Assembly: GCF_965660005.1 (NCBI RefSeq)
Contig: NZ_CBFHYF010000003.1
Span: forward strand, 50,377 to 114,376
Length of the DNA: 64,000 nucleotides
Source: Porticoccus sp965660005
Lineage (GTDB): Bacteria > Pseudomonadota > Gammaproteobacteria > Pseudomonadales > Porticoccaceae
Direction of reading: 5' to 3'
Shown here: positions 42,350-50,826 of the stretch, in pieces
Layout of the letters: the number at the start of each line of letters is the position of its first letter
How positions within the stretch are numbered: position 1 is the stretch's first letter
Notes under the pieces: generated by a model
What the model saw: the letters and a program-made list of their open reading frames with translations, nothing else
Database searches by the model: none
What the model was told of the DNA's origin: nothing
Position numbers and translations under genes: made by a program

Positions 42350-44443
42350 TTACTTGGCCGGTACCAGCAGTGAAATATCCGCTATATTGAGGAACAGATC
42401 TTGAAGCTTTTGTAATAGCGCAAGACGATTCAAGCGCACTTCTGGGTCTTCTGCCATGACCATAACCTCATCAAAAAACTGATCGACAGGGGCCCGTAAT
42501 TTAGCCAGTTCTTTTAATGCGGTAGAGTAATCTCGGGTTTGCAGGAGTGGGGATACCACATCAGTCAGTGTCCCCAGTATGCTCGCAAGCTGCTGTTCGG
42601 CGGGCTCGGTGAGCAAGCTGTGGTTTAGGTCCTTCCGGTTGATCAGATCGGTTTGTTTGGCGAGAATGTTGGATACTCGCTTGTTGGCAGCGGCAAGGGC
42701 CTCTGCTTCAGCTAATTGATTGAAAGTGTGCACCGCCAGCACTCGCAAATGAATATCCAGTGGATTACTGAGCTGTCGCGCAGCAACGGACTGGAAAACC
42801 TCGGGGGGCATATTCTCGTCGTCATACCTCGCCTTAAAACGCTCCAGTATGTAAGTGAGTACTTGCTTGCTTATTTTGTCAGTGTTGTCAGCCAGTGTGG
42901 ATACACCGGTATGTTGATCAAGGGCCAGTTTCAGTGCCGCTTTGAGATCAATGTCGATGTTGTGTTCGATAATAATGCGCAATACACCGAGACTCGCGCG
43001 ACGCAAGGCAAACGGGTCCTTCGAGCCACTAGGTGGCTGTCCAATACCGAAGATGCCAACGAGGGTATCGAGACGATCGGCAATAGCCAGCGTAATGCCG
43101 GTTTTGGTGGTGGGGATGGCGTCACCGGCAAAGCGGGGGAGGTATTGTTCGAAGAGCGCACTGGCGACTTCTGGGTTTTCGCCATCGTGCATGGCGTAAT
43201 AGCGGCCCATGGTCCCTTGCAGGTCATCAAACTCACCGACCATTTCGCTCACCAGATCCGACTTGCTTAACTGGCCGGCTCGATAAGCCAGTGCACTGTC
43301 AGCGCCAGTTGTCCCCGATAGTGCCCGGGACAGGTTGGCAACGCGCTCAGACTTATCAAACAAGGATCCGAGCTTTGCCTGAAACACAACGCTGCGAAGT
43401 AATTCGCGCCGCTCGGCTAATGTGGTTTGCCGGTCAGTGTCGTAAAAGAAGGCGGCATCCGACAGGCGTGGTCGTATCACCCTTTCATTGCCGCGGATGA
43501 CCTGATCGGGGTCTGTGCTCTCAATATTGGCGATGGTAATAAAGATCGGCATTAGCTTGCCGCTATCATCCAGGGCATGAAAATATTTTTGGTGGGATTT
43601 CATGGAAGAAATCAAGGCTTCCGCCGGCACGTCCAGGAAGCGCGGTTCAAATTGTCCCACCAATGGCACGGGCCATTCATTGAGGGCCGTTACCTCATTA
43701 AGTAAATCGTCATCGATGACTGCATGACCACCAGCTTGTCTGGCTGCGTGATCAACACCTGCCCGGATCAAGTCCCGGCGTTCATCAAAGTCTGCCAAGA
43801 CGTACGCTTGTTTCAGTTGCTGACAATAGCTGGCCGGACTGTCAATAACGATATCATCGGGGGCATGGAAACGGTGACCGCGACTCCGGTTGCCGGCGGG
43901 GAGGCCCATTATTTGCGCATCGACGACATCCTTACCGAATAACATGATGATCCAGTGAACGGGTCGAACGAATTCTTCGCGGCGTGTACCCCAGCGCATC
44001 CGCTTTGGGATGGGCAGTGCCGCCAGGGCACCGGACACGATATCCCCCAGCAGGGCAGCCGTTGATTGTCCCGGTTGGCTGACCCTGTGGCACAGTTTTT
44101 CCTGTTTGCCATCATGCTCAACCATTTCCGGTAACCCAGCCAGTGGACAGTTGTTTTTCTCGGCAAAGGCCTGGGCGGCGCGGGTTGGCATGCCGGCCTG
44201 ATCGAAGGCAACGGATTTGGGTGGACCCCAAATGATGGCTTCCTGTCCGGGTGTCATCGGATCGAGCTCGCGAACAACCACTGCCAGGCGACGAGGGGAC
44301 GAAAATGAAGCCACTGCACCAAAATTCAGCTCTAGTCCGGTCAGTCGGTTAACAATCGCTATCCTGAACGCCTCTGACAGGTCCAACAGTGAGGTTGGCG
44401 GGAGCTCTTCTGTGCCAATTTCAACAAGAAAATCTGAACTCAT
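42350..44443 (-). CDS. glyS: Glycyl-tRNA synthetase beta subunit
   Basis: 697 residues (689 in E. coli). Start SSDFLVEIGTEELPPTSLLDLSEAF is typical; the central HD-like domain contains GRYYAMHDGENPEVASALFEQYLPR and the C-terminal DALR-type anticodon-binding region follows. It forms alpha2beta2 with GlyQ. The ATG overlaps the glyQ stop by 4 bases. Confidence 0.96.
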   Translation of the reverse strand: MSSDFLVEIGTEELPPTSLLDLSEAFRIAIVNRLTGLELNFGAVASFSSPRRLAVVVRELDPMTPGQEAIIWGPPKSVAFDQAGMPTRAAQAFAEKNNCPLAGLPEMVEHDGKQEKLCHRVSQPGQSTAALLGDIVSGALAALPIPKRMRWGTRREEFVRPVHWIIMLFGKDVVDAQIMGLPAGNRSRGHRFHAPDDIVIDSPASYCQQLKQAYVLADFDERRDLIRAGVDHAARQAGGHAVIDDDLLNEVTALNEWPVPLVGQFEPRFLDVPAEALISSMKSHQKYFHALDDSGKLMPIFITIANIESTDPDQVIRGNERVIRPRLSDAAFFYDTDRQTTLAERRELLRSVVFQAKLGSLFDKSERVANLSRALSGTTGADSALAYRAGQLSKSDLVSEMVGEFDDLQGTMGRYYAMHDGENPEVASALFEQYLPRFAGDAIPTTKTGITLAIADRLDTLVGIFGIGQPPSGSKDPFALRRASLGVLRIIIEHNIDIDLKAALKLALDQHTGVSTLADNTDKISKQVLTYILERFKARYDDENMPPEVFQSVAARQLSNPLDIHLRVLAVHTFNQLAEAEALAAANKRVSNILAKQTDLINRKDLNHSLLTEPAEQQLASILGTLTDVVSPLLQTRDYSTALKELAKLRAPVDQFFDEVMVMAEDPEVRLNRLALLQKLQDLFLNIADISLLVPAK

Positions 44444-45390
44444 GTTTGAGCCTCTGCGGCGTGTTGTTGAACCTCTTTGGCAAGTGCGGGTAGGGCCAGC
44501 GGGAAGCCAAGCGCCAGGCGTGAATTGAAATAGGCCTGAGCCACGGCTCTTGCCAGGGCTCTCACCCGGAGAATGAAACGCTGTCGCTCTGTGACAGAAA
44601 TGGCGCGCCGCGCGTCCAGAAGGTTGAAAGCATGAGAGGCTTTCATGACCATTTCATAGGCGGGTAGTGGCAGACCTTTTTCAATCAATCGCTGACTCTC
44701 GCTTTCGTAAACATCGAAGCTGTGAAACAGGAAATCCACATTGGCCTCATTGAAGTTAAAGGCCGACATCTCCACTTCATTCTGGTGAAAAACATCCCCG
44801 TAAGTGACGCGACCTTCCGGCCCTTCAGTCCATACCAGGTCGTAAATGCTGTCCACGCCCTGCAAATACATGGCAATCCGTTCCAGACCGTAGGTGATTT
44901 CACCGGTAACCGGGAAACATTCGAGACCGCCCACCTGTTGAAAGTAGGTGAATTGTGTCACCTCCATGCCGTTCAGCCACACCTCCCAACCCAGACCCCA
45001 GGCGCCGAGTGTGGGGGATTCCCAGTTGTCCTCAACAAATCGTATATCGTGGATATTGGTGTCGATGCCGAGTTGTCGCAGGGAGTCGAGATACAGCTCC
45101 TGAATATTGTCGGGGGAAGGCTTCAGGACCACCTGGAACTGGTAGTAATGTTGAAGTCGATTGGGATTCTCGCCGTAACGACCGTCCGTGGGGCGACGAC
45201 AGGGTTGCACATAGGCGCTGTGCCAGCTTTCCGGGCCGATCGCACGCAGGAAAGTTGCCGGGTGGAAGGTGCCTGCACCCACTTCCATATCCAGCGGTTG
45301 CAGGATCACACAGTGGTGCTTCGACCAAAAATGTTGCAGAGCCAGAATCAGCCCCTGGAAAGTTGAAACATCCGGTGTAGTTTGTGACAA
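44440..45390 (-). CDS. glyQ: Glycyl-tRNA synthetase alpha subunit
   Basis: 316 residues from TTG 45390 (303 in E. coli). Class II catalytic core: FQGLILALQHFWSKHHCVILQPLDMEVGAGTFHPATFLRAIGPE, the RPTDGRYGENPNRLQHYYQFQVVLKP motif 2 region, and GLERIAMYLQGVDSIYDLVW. No ATG lies near the conserved start; TTG has GGGGA 7 bases upstream. A frame extending to 45612 is not conserved. Cotranslated with glyS. Confidence 0.95.
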   Translation of the reverse strand: MSQTTPDVSTFQGLILALQHFWSKHHCVILQPLDMEVGAGTFHPATFLRAIGPESWHSAYVQPCRRPTDGRYGENPNRLQHYYQFQVVLKPSPDNIQELYLDSLRQLGIDTNIHDIRFVEDNWESPTLGAWGLGWEVWLNGMEVTQFTYFQQVGGLECFPVTGEITYGLERIAMYLQGVDSIYDLVWTEGPEGRVTYGDVFHQNEVEMSAFNFNEANVDFLFHSFDVYESESQRLIEKGLPLPAYEMVMKASHAFNLLDARRAISVTERQRFILRVRALARAVAQAYFNSRLALGFPLALPALAKEVQQHAAEAQT

Positions 45391-45814
45391 CTGAGTTCCC
45401 CTATGACATGCAAAGTTGGCAATTATAAGACTGCAACCCCCGAATAGTAAGGGCTTTATTGCCGGGGGGTGTCTGCCTGGACAGTCAATACCTGCCACAG
45501 GATTTGAAAGCGGGTTTGCGGGAGTTGTCCTGGCAATACGAAGTGCGAAGGGCGCTTTGCAAGACGGTTGGTATTCACTTTGGGCGGCTGGTTGCTGAGC
45601 AGACAAAGTCAAAGGTTGATACAGTGCTTCACTGGCCGTACAGGAAAAGCCAGCGCAGGGGTGATTGTGCTATAGCCCACCGCGAGGCTCGACGGGCAGT
45701 GGGTGTCGGGGAGGAGGTTGGGAATAATGTTCCCGATCACAGGATACGCCATGGCAGTTAATCTTGCCCACCAGTCAGGGATCAATAGGGATACCAGAAA
45801 AATGTGCTCACGCC
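45391..45814. other. 424-bp region between divergent glyQ and the ceramidase-like gene
   Basis: It must contain the promoters of both flanking genes. A 100-codon frame (45459-45761, TTG start only) crosses it, but I see no Shine-Dalgarno, domain or recognisable conservation, so I do not call it a gene. No tRNA or terminator is visible. Confidence 0.5.
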
Positions 45815-46579
45815 GTGGATAAGAAAATTGCTCTCCTGCTACTTTTGCTGCTCAGCGTTAGTGGCCTAGTTTTTCTGGTTTTAGATCCCGTGGCACAGCC
45901 GAAACAATATCTGCAGTTTGCCGACCAAAGAATGCTGTTTGGCATAAAAAACTTCCTGAATGTGGTGTCCAACCTGCCGCTTATCCTGCTCGGCATTTGT
46001 GGTGTTGTGCTGCTGTGGAGAAAGCAGCTGGTGCACGATAATCTCTCCGTGACACCCACCTACCTGACGCTGTTTGCTGCTGTTATGTTTACCGGTATCG
46101 GTTCGACCTGGTTTCATCTCAATCCGAGCAATCAGGCGCTGTTCTGGGATCGTCTGCCAATGGCCGTTGTTTTTATGGCGATGAGTACGGCGTTGTTTGC
46201 CGAGTACCTGGGTCGTTATTTGCAAAAAATACTTTTTTATCCACTGTTGTTGACCGGAACAGCATCCGTTATCTACTGGCATATTACGGAAAGCCTCGGC
46301 AGGGGCGACTTGCGGCCCTATCTGTTGGTGCAGTTTCTGCCGATAATCTGCATTGTCCTGCTGATGACCATCAGTCAGTCAAGGTTCACCAGGAGCCGGG
46401 ATATCCCGGTCATTTTGCTCTGCTACGGTCTGGCAAAGTTGACGGAATTTCTGGACCAGCAGATTTTTGCTGCAACTACCGTCATCAGTGGGCATACCCT
46501 CAAGCACTTGCTGGCAGCGGTTGCTATCCTGATATTGCTGAGAATGCTGTGGTTGCGTGAGCAGATAGCAAACCGATAA
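45815..46579 (+). CDS. Alkaline-ceramidase-like (CREST superfamily) integral membrane protein
   Basis: About 254 residues, seven predicted membrane helices. Conserved polar positions match the CREST hydrolase pattern: NFLNVVSNLPLILLG, GIGSTWFHLNPSNQALFWDRLPM (Ser, His, Asp) and the late HTLKHLLAA (paired His). CREST proteins include ceramidases and other metal-dependent membrane hydrolases; the substrate here is unknown. The start is uncertain: GTG 45815 begins just before the first helix, and TTG 45764 would add 17 residues. Neither has a clear ribosome site. Confidence 0.72.
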   Translation: MDKKIALLLLLLLSVSGLVFLVLDPVAQPKQYLQFADQRMLFGIKNFLNVVSNLPLILLGICGVVLLWRKQLVHDNLSVTPTYLTLFAAVMFTGIGSTWFHLNPSNQALFWDRLPMAVVFMAMSTALFAEYLGRYLQKILFYPLLLTGTASVIYWHITESLGRGDLRPYLLVQFLPIICIVLLMTISQSRFTRSRDIPVILLCYGLAKLTEFLDQQIFAATTVISGHTLKHLLAAVAILILLRMLWLREQIANR

Positions 46580-46682
46580 TTGCGCTTTGCTATTGCCTGC
46601 ATAGTTATAATTAGCTGGAGCTATTGTTGGTGGAAAGTTAAAGTATTTACTATAAACATCCGATTCCAGCAGGAGATGAACC

Positions 46683-46937
46683 ATGCAACCTTTTACGATC
46701 TTCGGTCACGATGCCTGTGGTTTCTGTCGCCGGGCTAAAGCTCTGATGGAAGCAAAGGGGCTGGAATACCGTTATGTGAATATCCACGATGAGGGTATCA
46801 CCCCGGCAGACCTGGCGAAAACGATTGGACAGCCGGTCAATACAGTGCCACAGATATTTCATGGCAAGCAATATATCGGTGGTTTTCAGGAACTGACCGA
46901 ATATTTTGAGAAAACAGATCCTACGCAGCAGGCCTGA
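46683..46937 (+). CDS. grxC: Glutaredoxin (GrxC type)
   Basis: 84 residues, single thioredoxin-fold domain. Active site CGFC (Cys12-Cys15), cis-proline motif TVPQIF, and GG before the last helix (YIGGFQEL). The CGFC centre differs from the more usual CPYC, but dithiol function is kept. AGGAGATG Shine-Dalgarno precedes the ATG. It reduces glutathione-mixed disulfides. Followed by a terminator. Confidence 0.92.
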   Translation: MQPFTIFGHDACGFCRRAKALMEAKGLEYRYVNIHDEGITPADLAKTIGQPVNTVPQIFHGKQYIGGFQELTEYFEKTDPTQQA

Positions 46938-47016
46938 GCAGGCTTCAGCAGTCCCCGCCTGAAATGGACCCGGGCCTGACACACGACCATATGCACACCT
47001 CTGCATAAACATACAG

Positions 47017-47052
47017 AACGGTATTGGCTCAACACCAGTACCGTTTTTATTT
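47017..47052 (+). terminator. Terminator after grxC
   Basis: ACGGTATTGG (47018-47027) pairs with CCAGTACCGT (47035-47044, one G-T) and is followed by TTTTTATTT on plus. The T-run overlaps the last codons of convergent yciA. Confidence 0.75.
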
Positions 47053-47445
47053 GTCTTTTTTGACCGTGCGGGTGTTCCCCTGTTCGTCGATGGCAACGAA
47101 GACAAACTGCCCCTCTGTCACTTTCGCGGGCTCATTGGTGGGTTCAATATTGATCCAGACTTCAACGTTGATGGTCATGGAACTGCTGCCAACCTGCATC
47201 AGCTCGCAGTAGCAACTGACGATGGCGCCAACCGGAACCGGTCGAAGAAACGACATTTCACTGATCGCAACCGTTGCCACGCGACCTCGCGCAATTCGCT
47301 GAGAAAGAATGGAACTGCCAAGATCCATTTGCGAGAGCAGCCAGCCGCCAAAAATATCACCACTGGAGTTGGTGTCCTTGGGCATGGCAATGGTTTGCAG
47401 GGTGAGTTCGCCACGGGGTGCCGGCGGTTGATTAATCTCGGTCAA
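47047..47445 (-). CDS. yciA: Acyl-CoA thioesterase YciA
   Basis: 132 residues, single hotdog-fold domain. TNSSGDIFGGWLLSQMDLGSSILSQR is the YciA signature with the catalytic Asp, and VVS-type loop VGAIVSCYCELMQVGSSSMTINVEVW follows. It hydrolyses a broad range of acyl-CoA esters. Convergent with grxC, downstream of the TRAP genes by 34 bases on the same strand. Confidence 0.9.
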   Translation of the reverse strand: MTEINQPPAPRGELTLQTIAMPKDTNSSGDIFGGWLLSQMDLGSSILSQRIARGRVATVAISEMSFLRPVPVGAIVSCYCELMQVGSSSMTINVEVWINIEPTNEPAKVTEGQFVFVAIDEQGNTRTVKKDK

Positions 47446-47479
47446 GCTCTACTCCTTATTATTGGATCCGGTGGGGGTT

Positions 47480-48850
47480 TCAAAAAACCACCGATGGCAG
47501 CCAGGTGGCCAGTGGTGGCCAGATGGCCAACATCAACATCAGCAATAGCTGAATGATGATAAAGGGCACGACGCCACGGTAGATATCACGGGTCGCCACC
47601 GAGGGGGGTGCGACACCGCGCAGATAGAACAGGGCAAAGCCAAACGGCGGTGTCAGAAAAGAGGTTTGCAGATTGATGGCGATCATGATACCAAGCCATA
47701 TTGGATCGAGCCCCATTGCCAGCAAAATAGGTCCGACGATGGGTACGACGACAAATGTAATTTCGATAAAGTCGAGAATAAAACCCAGTAGAAAAATCAC
47801 CACCATGACCACCAGTGTGGCACCGATAATCCCGCCGGGAATACGATTGAACAGATCCTCCATCAATTCCTCGCCACCAAAACCCCGGAAGATCAGTGAA
47901 AATATCGCGGCACCGATCAGAATCAGAAACACCATGGCAGTGACTTCAGTGGTTGACTGCGTGACGTCGCGCAATCTTTTCATGGTCAGTTGCCGGCGAC
48001 CCAAAGCCAGCAGTGTGGCGCCCATCGCGCCGACGCCCGCCGCTTCCGTGGGGGTGGCGGCACCACTGAGGATCGAGCCCAGTACGGCCACGATCAATGC
48101 CACCGGCGGCAACAGGCTGCGCAGTAACCTGGTGGGTGAGAGGTTTGAATCCCCGTCGATTTCAACCACCGGGGCAAGTTGCGGTTTAATTCGCGAGATG
48201 AGAATCAAATACAGAATGTACATGATTACCAGCAGTGTGCCGGGCACAATGGCGCCGACAAAAAGATCTCCGATGGAGATCGTCTTGGGATTGAAAATAC
48301 CCAGCCCGAGCTGGGCCTGCTGATAGGCGCTGGACAGGATGTCGCCCAGCAGAACCAGTGCAATTGAAGGTGGAATGATCTGGCCCAACGTCCCGGTAGC
48401 ACAGATCGAGCCGGTTGCCAGTGCGGGGTCATAACCCCGTTTCAACATGGTGGGCAGGGACATCAGGCCCATGGCTACCACTGTGGCGCCGACAATCCCG
48501 GTACTGGCGGCCAGCAGCATACCCACCACCACCACTGAAATGCCCAGACCTCCCTTGAACTTGCCAAATAGCAGGGCCATGCTGTCCAGCAGGTCCTCCG
48601 CCAACCTGGATTTCTCCAGCATCACGCCCATCAGGACAAACAGGGGTACCGCGATCAGGGTGGTGTTATCGATCGTGCCGTATAGCCGGTTGGGCAGGGC
48701 ATGCAAAAAGGACATATCAAAATGGCCGGTAGCGGTGCCCACCATCGCAAAAATCAGGGCAGTCCCTGCCAGCGAGAGTGCCACCGGGTAGCCCCCCATG
48801 AGCATCAGACAGACTACCGCAAACATCAGCAGGGGAATGTATTCAGCCAT
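47480..48850 (-). CDS. TRAP transporter large permease (DctM)
   Basis: 456 residues, about 12 membrane helices. DctM family motifs: LPNRLYGTIDNTTLIAVPLFVLMGVMLE at the N-terminal half, GIVGATVVAMGLMSLPTMLKRGYDPALATGSICATGTLGQIIPPSIALVLLGD, and the late LQTSFLTPPFGFALFYLRGVAP. It moves the substrate with Na+ symport. It overlaps dctQ by 1 base (TGATG). No solute receptor is adjacent; the lipoprotein at 10092-11186 is the likely one. Confidence 0.93.
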   Translation of the reverse strand: MAEYIPLLMFAVVCLMLMGGYPVALSLAGTALIFAMVGTATGHFDMSFLHALPNRLYGTIDNTTLIAVPLFVLMGVMLEKSRLAEDLLDSMALLFGKFKGGLGISVVVVGMLLAASTGIVGATVVAMGLMSLPTMLKRGYDPALATGSICATGTLGQIIPPSIALVLLGDILSSAYQQAQLGLGIFNPKTISIGDLFVGAIVPGTLLVIMYILYLILISRIKPQLAPVVEIDGDSNLSPTRLLRSLLPPVALIVAVLGSILSGAATPTEAAGVGAMGATLLALGRRQLTMKRLRDVTQSTTEVTAMVFLILIGAAIFSLIFRGFGGEELMEDLFNRIPGGIIGATLVVMVVIFLLGFILDFIEITFVVVPIVGPILLAMGLDPIWLGIMIAINLQTSFLTPPFGFALFYLRGVAPPSVATRDIYRGVVPFIIIQLLLMLMLAIWPPLATWLPSVVF

Positions 48851-49407
48851 CAGAGCAGGTGCTCCTGATGTTCAATGGTCTGTATCTGGGTCAGGCCAAA
48901 GAAAAACAGCAGATTTTTGATCAACTCCGCTATGCCCTGTAACAGTAGAGTCACCGGCATGACGATGAGCAGTGTTTTCAGCAGGTATACCCACGGCAAC
49001 CCCTTCGCTTCCCTGGAAACTTCCCGGATTGCCCAGCTGTTCTCGACGTATTCCCAGCAGAACAGCAGTATCAAAAGGCACACGGGGATTAGAAACAGCA
49101 GACCGCCCAGTGCATCTACCAGTGCCTTGATACGGGGGCTGTAATGTTGATAGAAAATATCCACACGGACATGACCGCCGCGTTTCAGCGTAGAAGCTGC
49201 ACCCAGCAGGAAAACCAGCGCGTGAAGATACGTGACGGATTCCTGCAGGGCGATCGAGCCGGACTGCAGGAAGTAGCGCATCACCACCACCAGGCAGGTC
49301 AGTGCCATCATGGCGAGGGTCAACCAGGCGACCAGCTTGCCGGTCCATTCGGTAAAACAGTCGATACCCCTGGCCAGACTCTCAAGAAAATGAACAAGTC
49401 GAGGCAT
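48850..49407 (-). CDS. TRAP transporter small permease (DctQ)
   Basis: 185 residues from ATG 49407, four membrane helices. The second helix region VVVMRYFLQSGSIALQESVTYLHALVFLLGAASTLKRGGHVRVDIFY is the DctQ signature. A longer frame to 49434 adds nine residues; 49407 has GAGAG about 10 bases upstream. Translationally coupled to dctM. Confidence 0.88.
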   Translation of the reverse strand: MPRLVHFLESLARGIDCFTEWTGKLVAWLTLAMMALTCLVVVMRYFLQSGSIALQESVTYLHALVFLLGAASTLKRGGHVRVDIFYQHYSPRIKALVDALGGLLFLIPVCLLILLFCWEYVENSWAIREVSREAKGLPWVYLLKTLLIVMPVTLLLQGIAELIKNLLFFFGLTQIQTIEHQEHLL

Positions 49408-49568
49408 TTTTATTATCTCTCGCAACTGCCGCACAGTTTATAAGACCGAGCCGGTCGCGACCAGAACAAACCTGTCCGGTCGGGCAGGTCATGAAAGGCG
49501 CTTGTGGCAAAGATGAAGCCGGCATGGCAATCCAGCTGGAAGCCTGTATATATATTGGCATCTGATAG

Positions 49569-49586
49569 CTGTCACATTACTGTCAT
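49569..49586 (+). promoter_or_regulatory. Pho box upstream of pstS
   Basis: Two direct repeats, CTGTCAC and CTGTCAT, are separated by ATTA, the classic PhoB half-site spacing of 11 bp. A third weaker repeat, TTGTCAC, follows at about 49602-49608. The box lies about 75 bases before the pstS start, so the operon should be activated by PhoB on phosphate limitation. Confidence 0.85.
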
Positions 49587-49660
49587 ACAAGATTCATAGA
49601 GTTGTCACGATAGACCACTAGCATCAGTCCCGATGTTAATGATCAGCCCTGGAGGCAAAC

Positions 49661-50710
49661 GTGAAAAATATCCATAAATTAGTACTCGCTGCAGCACTGG
49701 CTCTATCCAGTGTGCCAGCAATGGCTCGTGATACCGTTTCCATAGTCGGTTCATCCACCGTCTACCCCTTTGCCACTGTGGTGGCAGAACGGTTCGGCCG
49801 CAACACCAGTTTCCCGACCCCCAAAATTGAATCCACCGGTTCCGGTGGTGGACTAAAGCTGTTCTGTCAGGGTGTCGGTACCCAGCATCCCGATATCACC
49901 AATGCTTCCCGTCGTATGAAGCAGTCGGAGTTTGAGCTGTGCAACTCCAACGGTGTTAAAGATATTACCGAAGTGCAGATCGGATATGATGGTCTGGTAG
50001 TCGCCAATTCCGTAAAAGGAGCGGATCTCGATATTTCCCTGCGTGATCTGTACCTGGCGATGGCCAAGGATGTGCCAAATCCGAACGGCACAGAAGAGCT
50101 GGTGCCCAATCCCTACAAAACTTGGAAAGACGTCAATCCGGCACTGCCAAATGTCAAAATTGAAGTGGTAGGTCCGCCGCCTACTTCCGGTACCCGCGAT
50201 TCGTTCAACGAACTGGGTGTTGAAGGCGGCTGCAAAACGTTCCCCTGGTTAAAAGCGATGAAAGCTCAGGACAAAAACAAATACAAATCCGTGTGTCGCA
50301 GCATTCGCGAAGATGGCCACTACATCGAAGCTGGCGAAAACGATAATCTGATCGTTCAGAAACTGGAATCTTCACCCACTATACTGGGCGTCTTTGGCTT
50401 CTCGTTCCTCGATCAGAACCGCTCTATTGTGAAAGCCGTAAAAATCAAAGGTGTCAGCCCGAACATGGAAACAGTCGGCAGTGGTGAATACCCGATGGCC
50501 CGCTCCATGTTCTTCTACGTGAAAAAAGCCCACGTCGGTGTGATTCCCGGTATCCAGGAGTACGTGAAAGAGTTCACCAATGATCGCGCCTGGGGCGATA
50601 AAGGCTATCTGGCGGACAAGGGCCTGATTCCGTCACCAAAAAATGAGCGCATGACATGGGCAAATAACGCCAAATCGCTCAACAGCATGACAGGCAAAGA
50701 GTTTGAATAA
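49661..50710 (+). CDS. pstS: Phosphate ABC transporter substrate-binding protein PstS
   Basis: 349 residues. Signal peptide 1-22 (NIHKLVLAAALALSSVPAMA, cleaved before RDTV). Mature protein starts with phosphate-binding loop VGSSTVYPFA and has TGSGGGLKLFCQG and PTSGTRDSF, which contact phosphate. It delivers phosphate to PstCA in the periplasm. GTG 49661 follows a GGAGG Shine-Dalgarno. Preceded by a Pho box and followed by a terminator, so pstS should be expressed above the rest. Confidence 0.96.
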   Translation: MKNIHKLVLAAALALSSVPAMARDTVSIVGSSTVYPFATVVAERFGRNTSFPTPKIESTGSGGGLKLFCQGVGTQHPDITNASRRMKQSEFELCNSNGVKDITEVQIGYDGLVVANSVKGADLDISLRDLYLAMAKDVPNPNGTEELVPNPYKTWKDVNPALPNVKIEVVGPPPTSGTRDSFNELGVEGGCKTFPWLKAMKAQDKNKYKSVCRSIREDGHYIEAGENDNLIVQKLESSPTILGVFGFSFLDQNRSIVKAVKIKGVSPNMETVGSGEYPMARSMFFYVKKAHVGVIPGIQEYVKEFTNDRAWGDKGYLADKGLIPSPKNERMTWANNAKSLNSMTGKEFE

Positions 50711-50729
50711 GCCAGACTAGAGTCACCCG

Positions 50730-50759
50730 GCCCGGCGTGAAATACGTCGGGCTTTTTTG
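50730..50759 (+). terminator. Intercistronic terminator between pstS and pstC
   Basis: GCCCGGCGT-GAAAT-ACGTCGGGC followed by TTTTTT, 20 bases past the pstS stop. Partial termination here would give more pstS than pstCAB mRNA. Confidence 0.82.
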
Positions 50760-50826
50760 TCCCCGGTTATCGGGAAGTTCACGTCACTGAATAAATGTTG
50801 ATGACGGAGAGAGACTGGAGCAGTTC

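Noticed and set aside
45391..45612. Longer N-terminus for GlyQ
   Set aside because: The extra 74 residues are not family-like, and a TTG with a Shine-Dalgarno at 45390 gives the standard GlyQ start.
45459..45761. 100-codon plus-strand frame between glyQ and the ceramidase-like gene
   Set aside because: Only a TTG start, no Shine-Dalgarno, no domain or family resemblance; the gap is better explained as divergent promoters.
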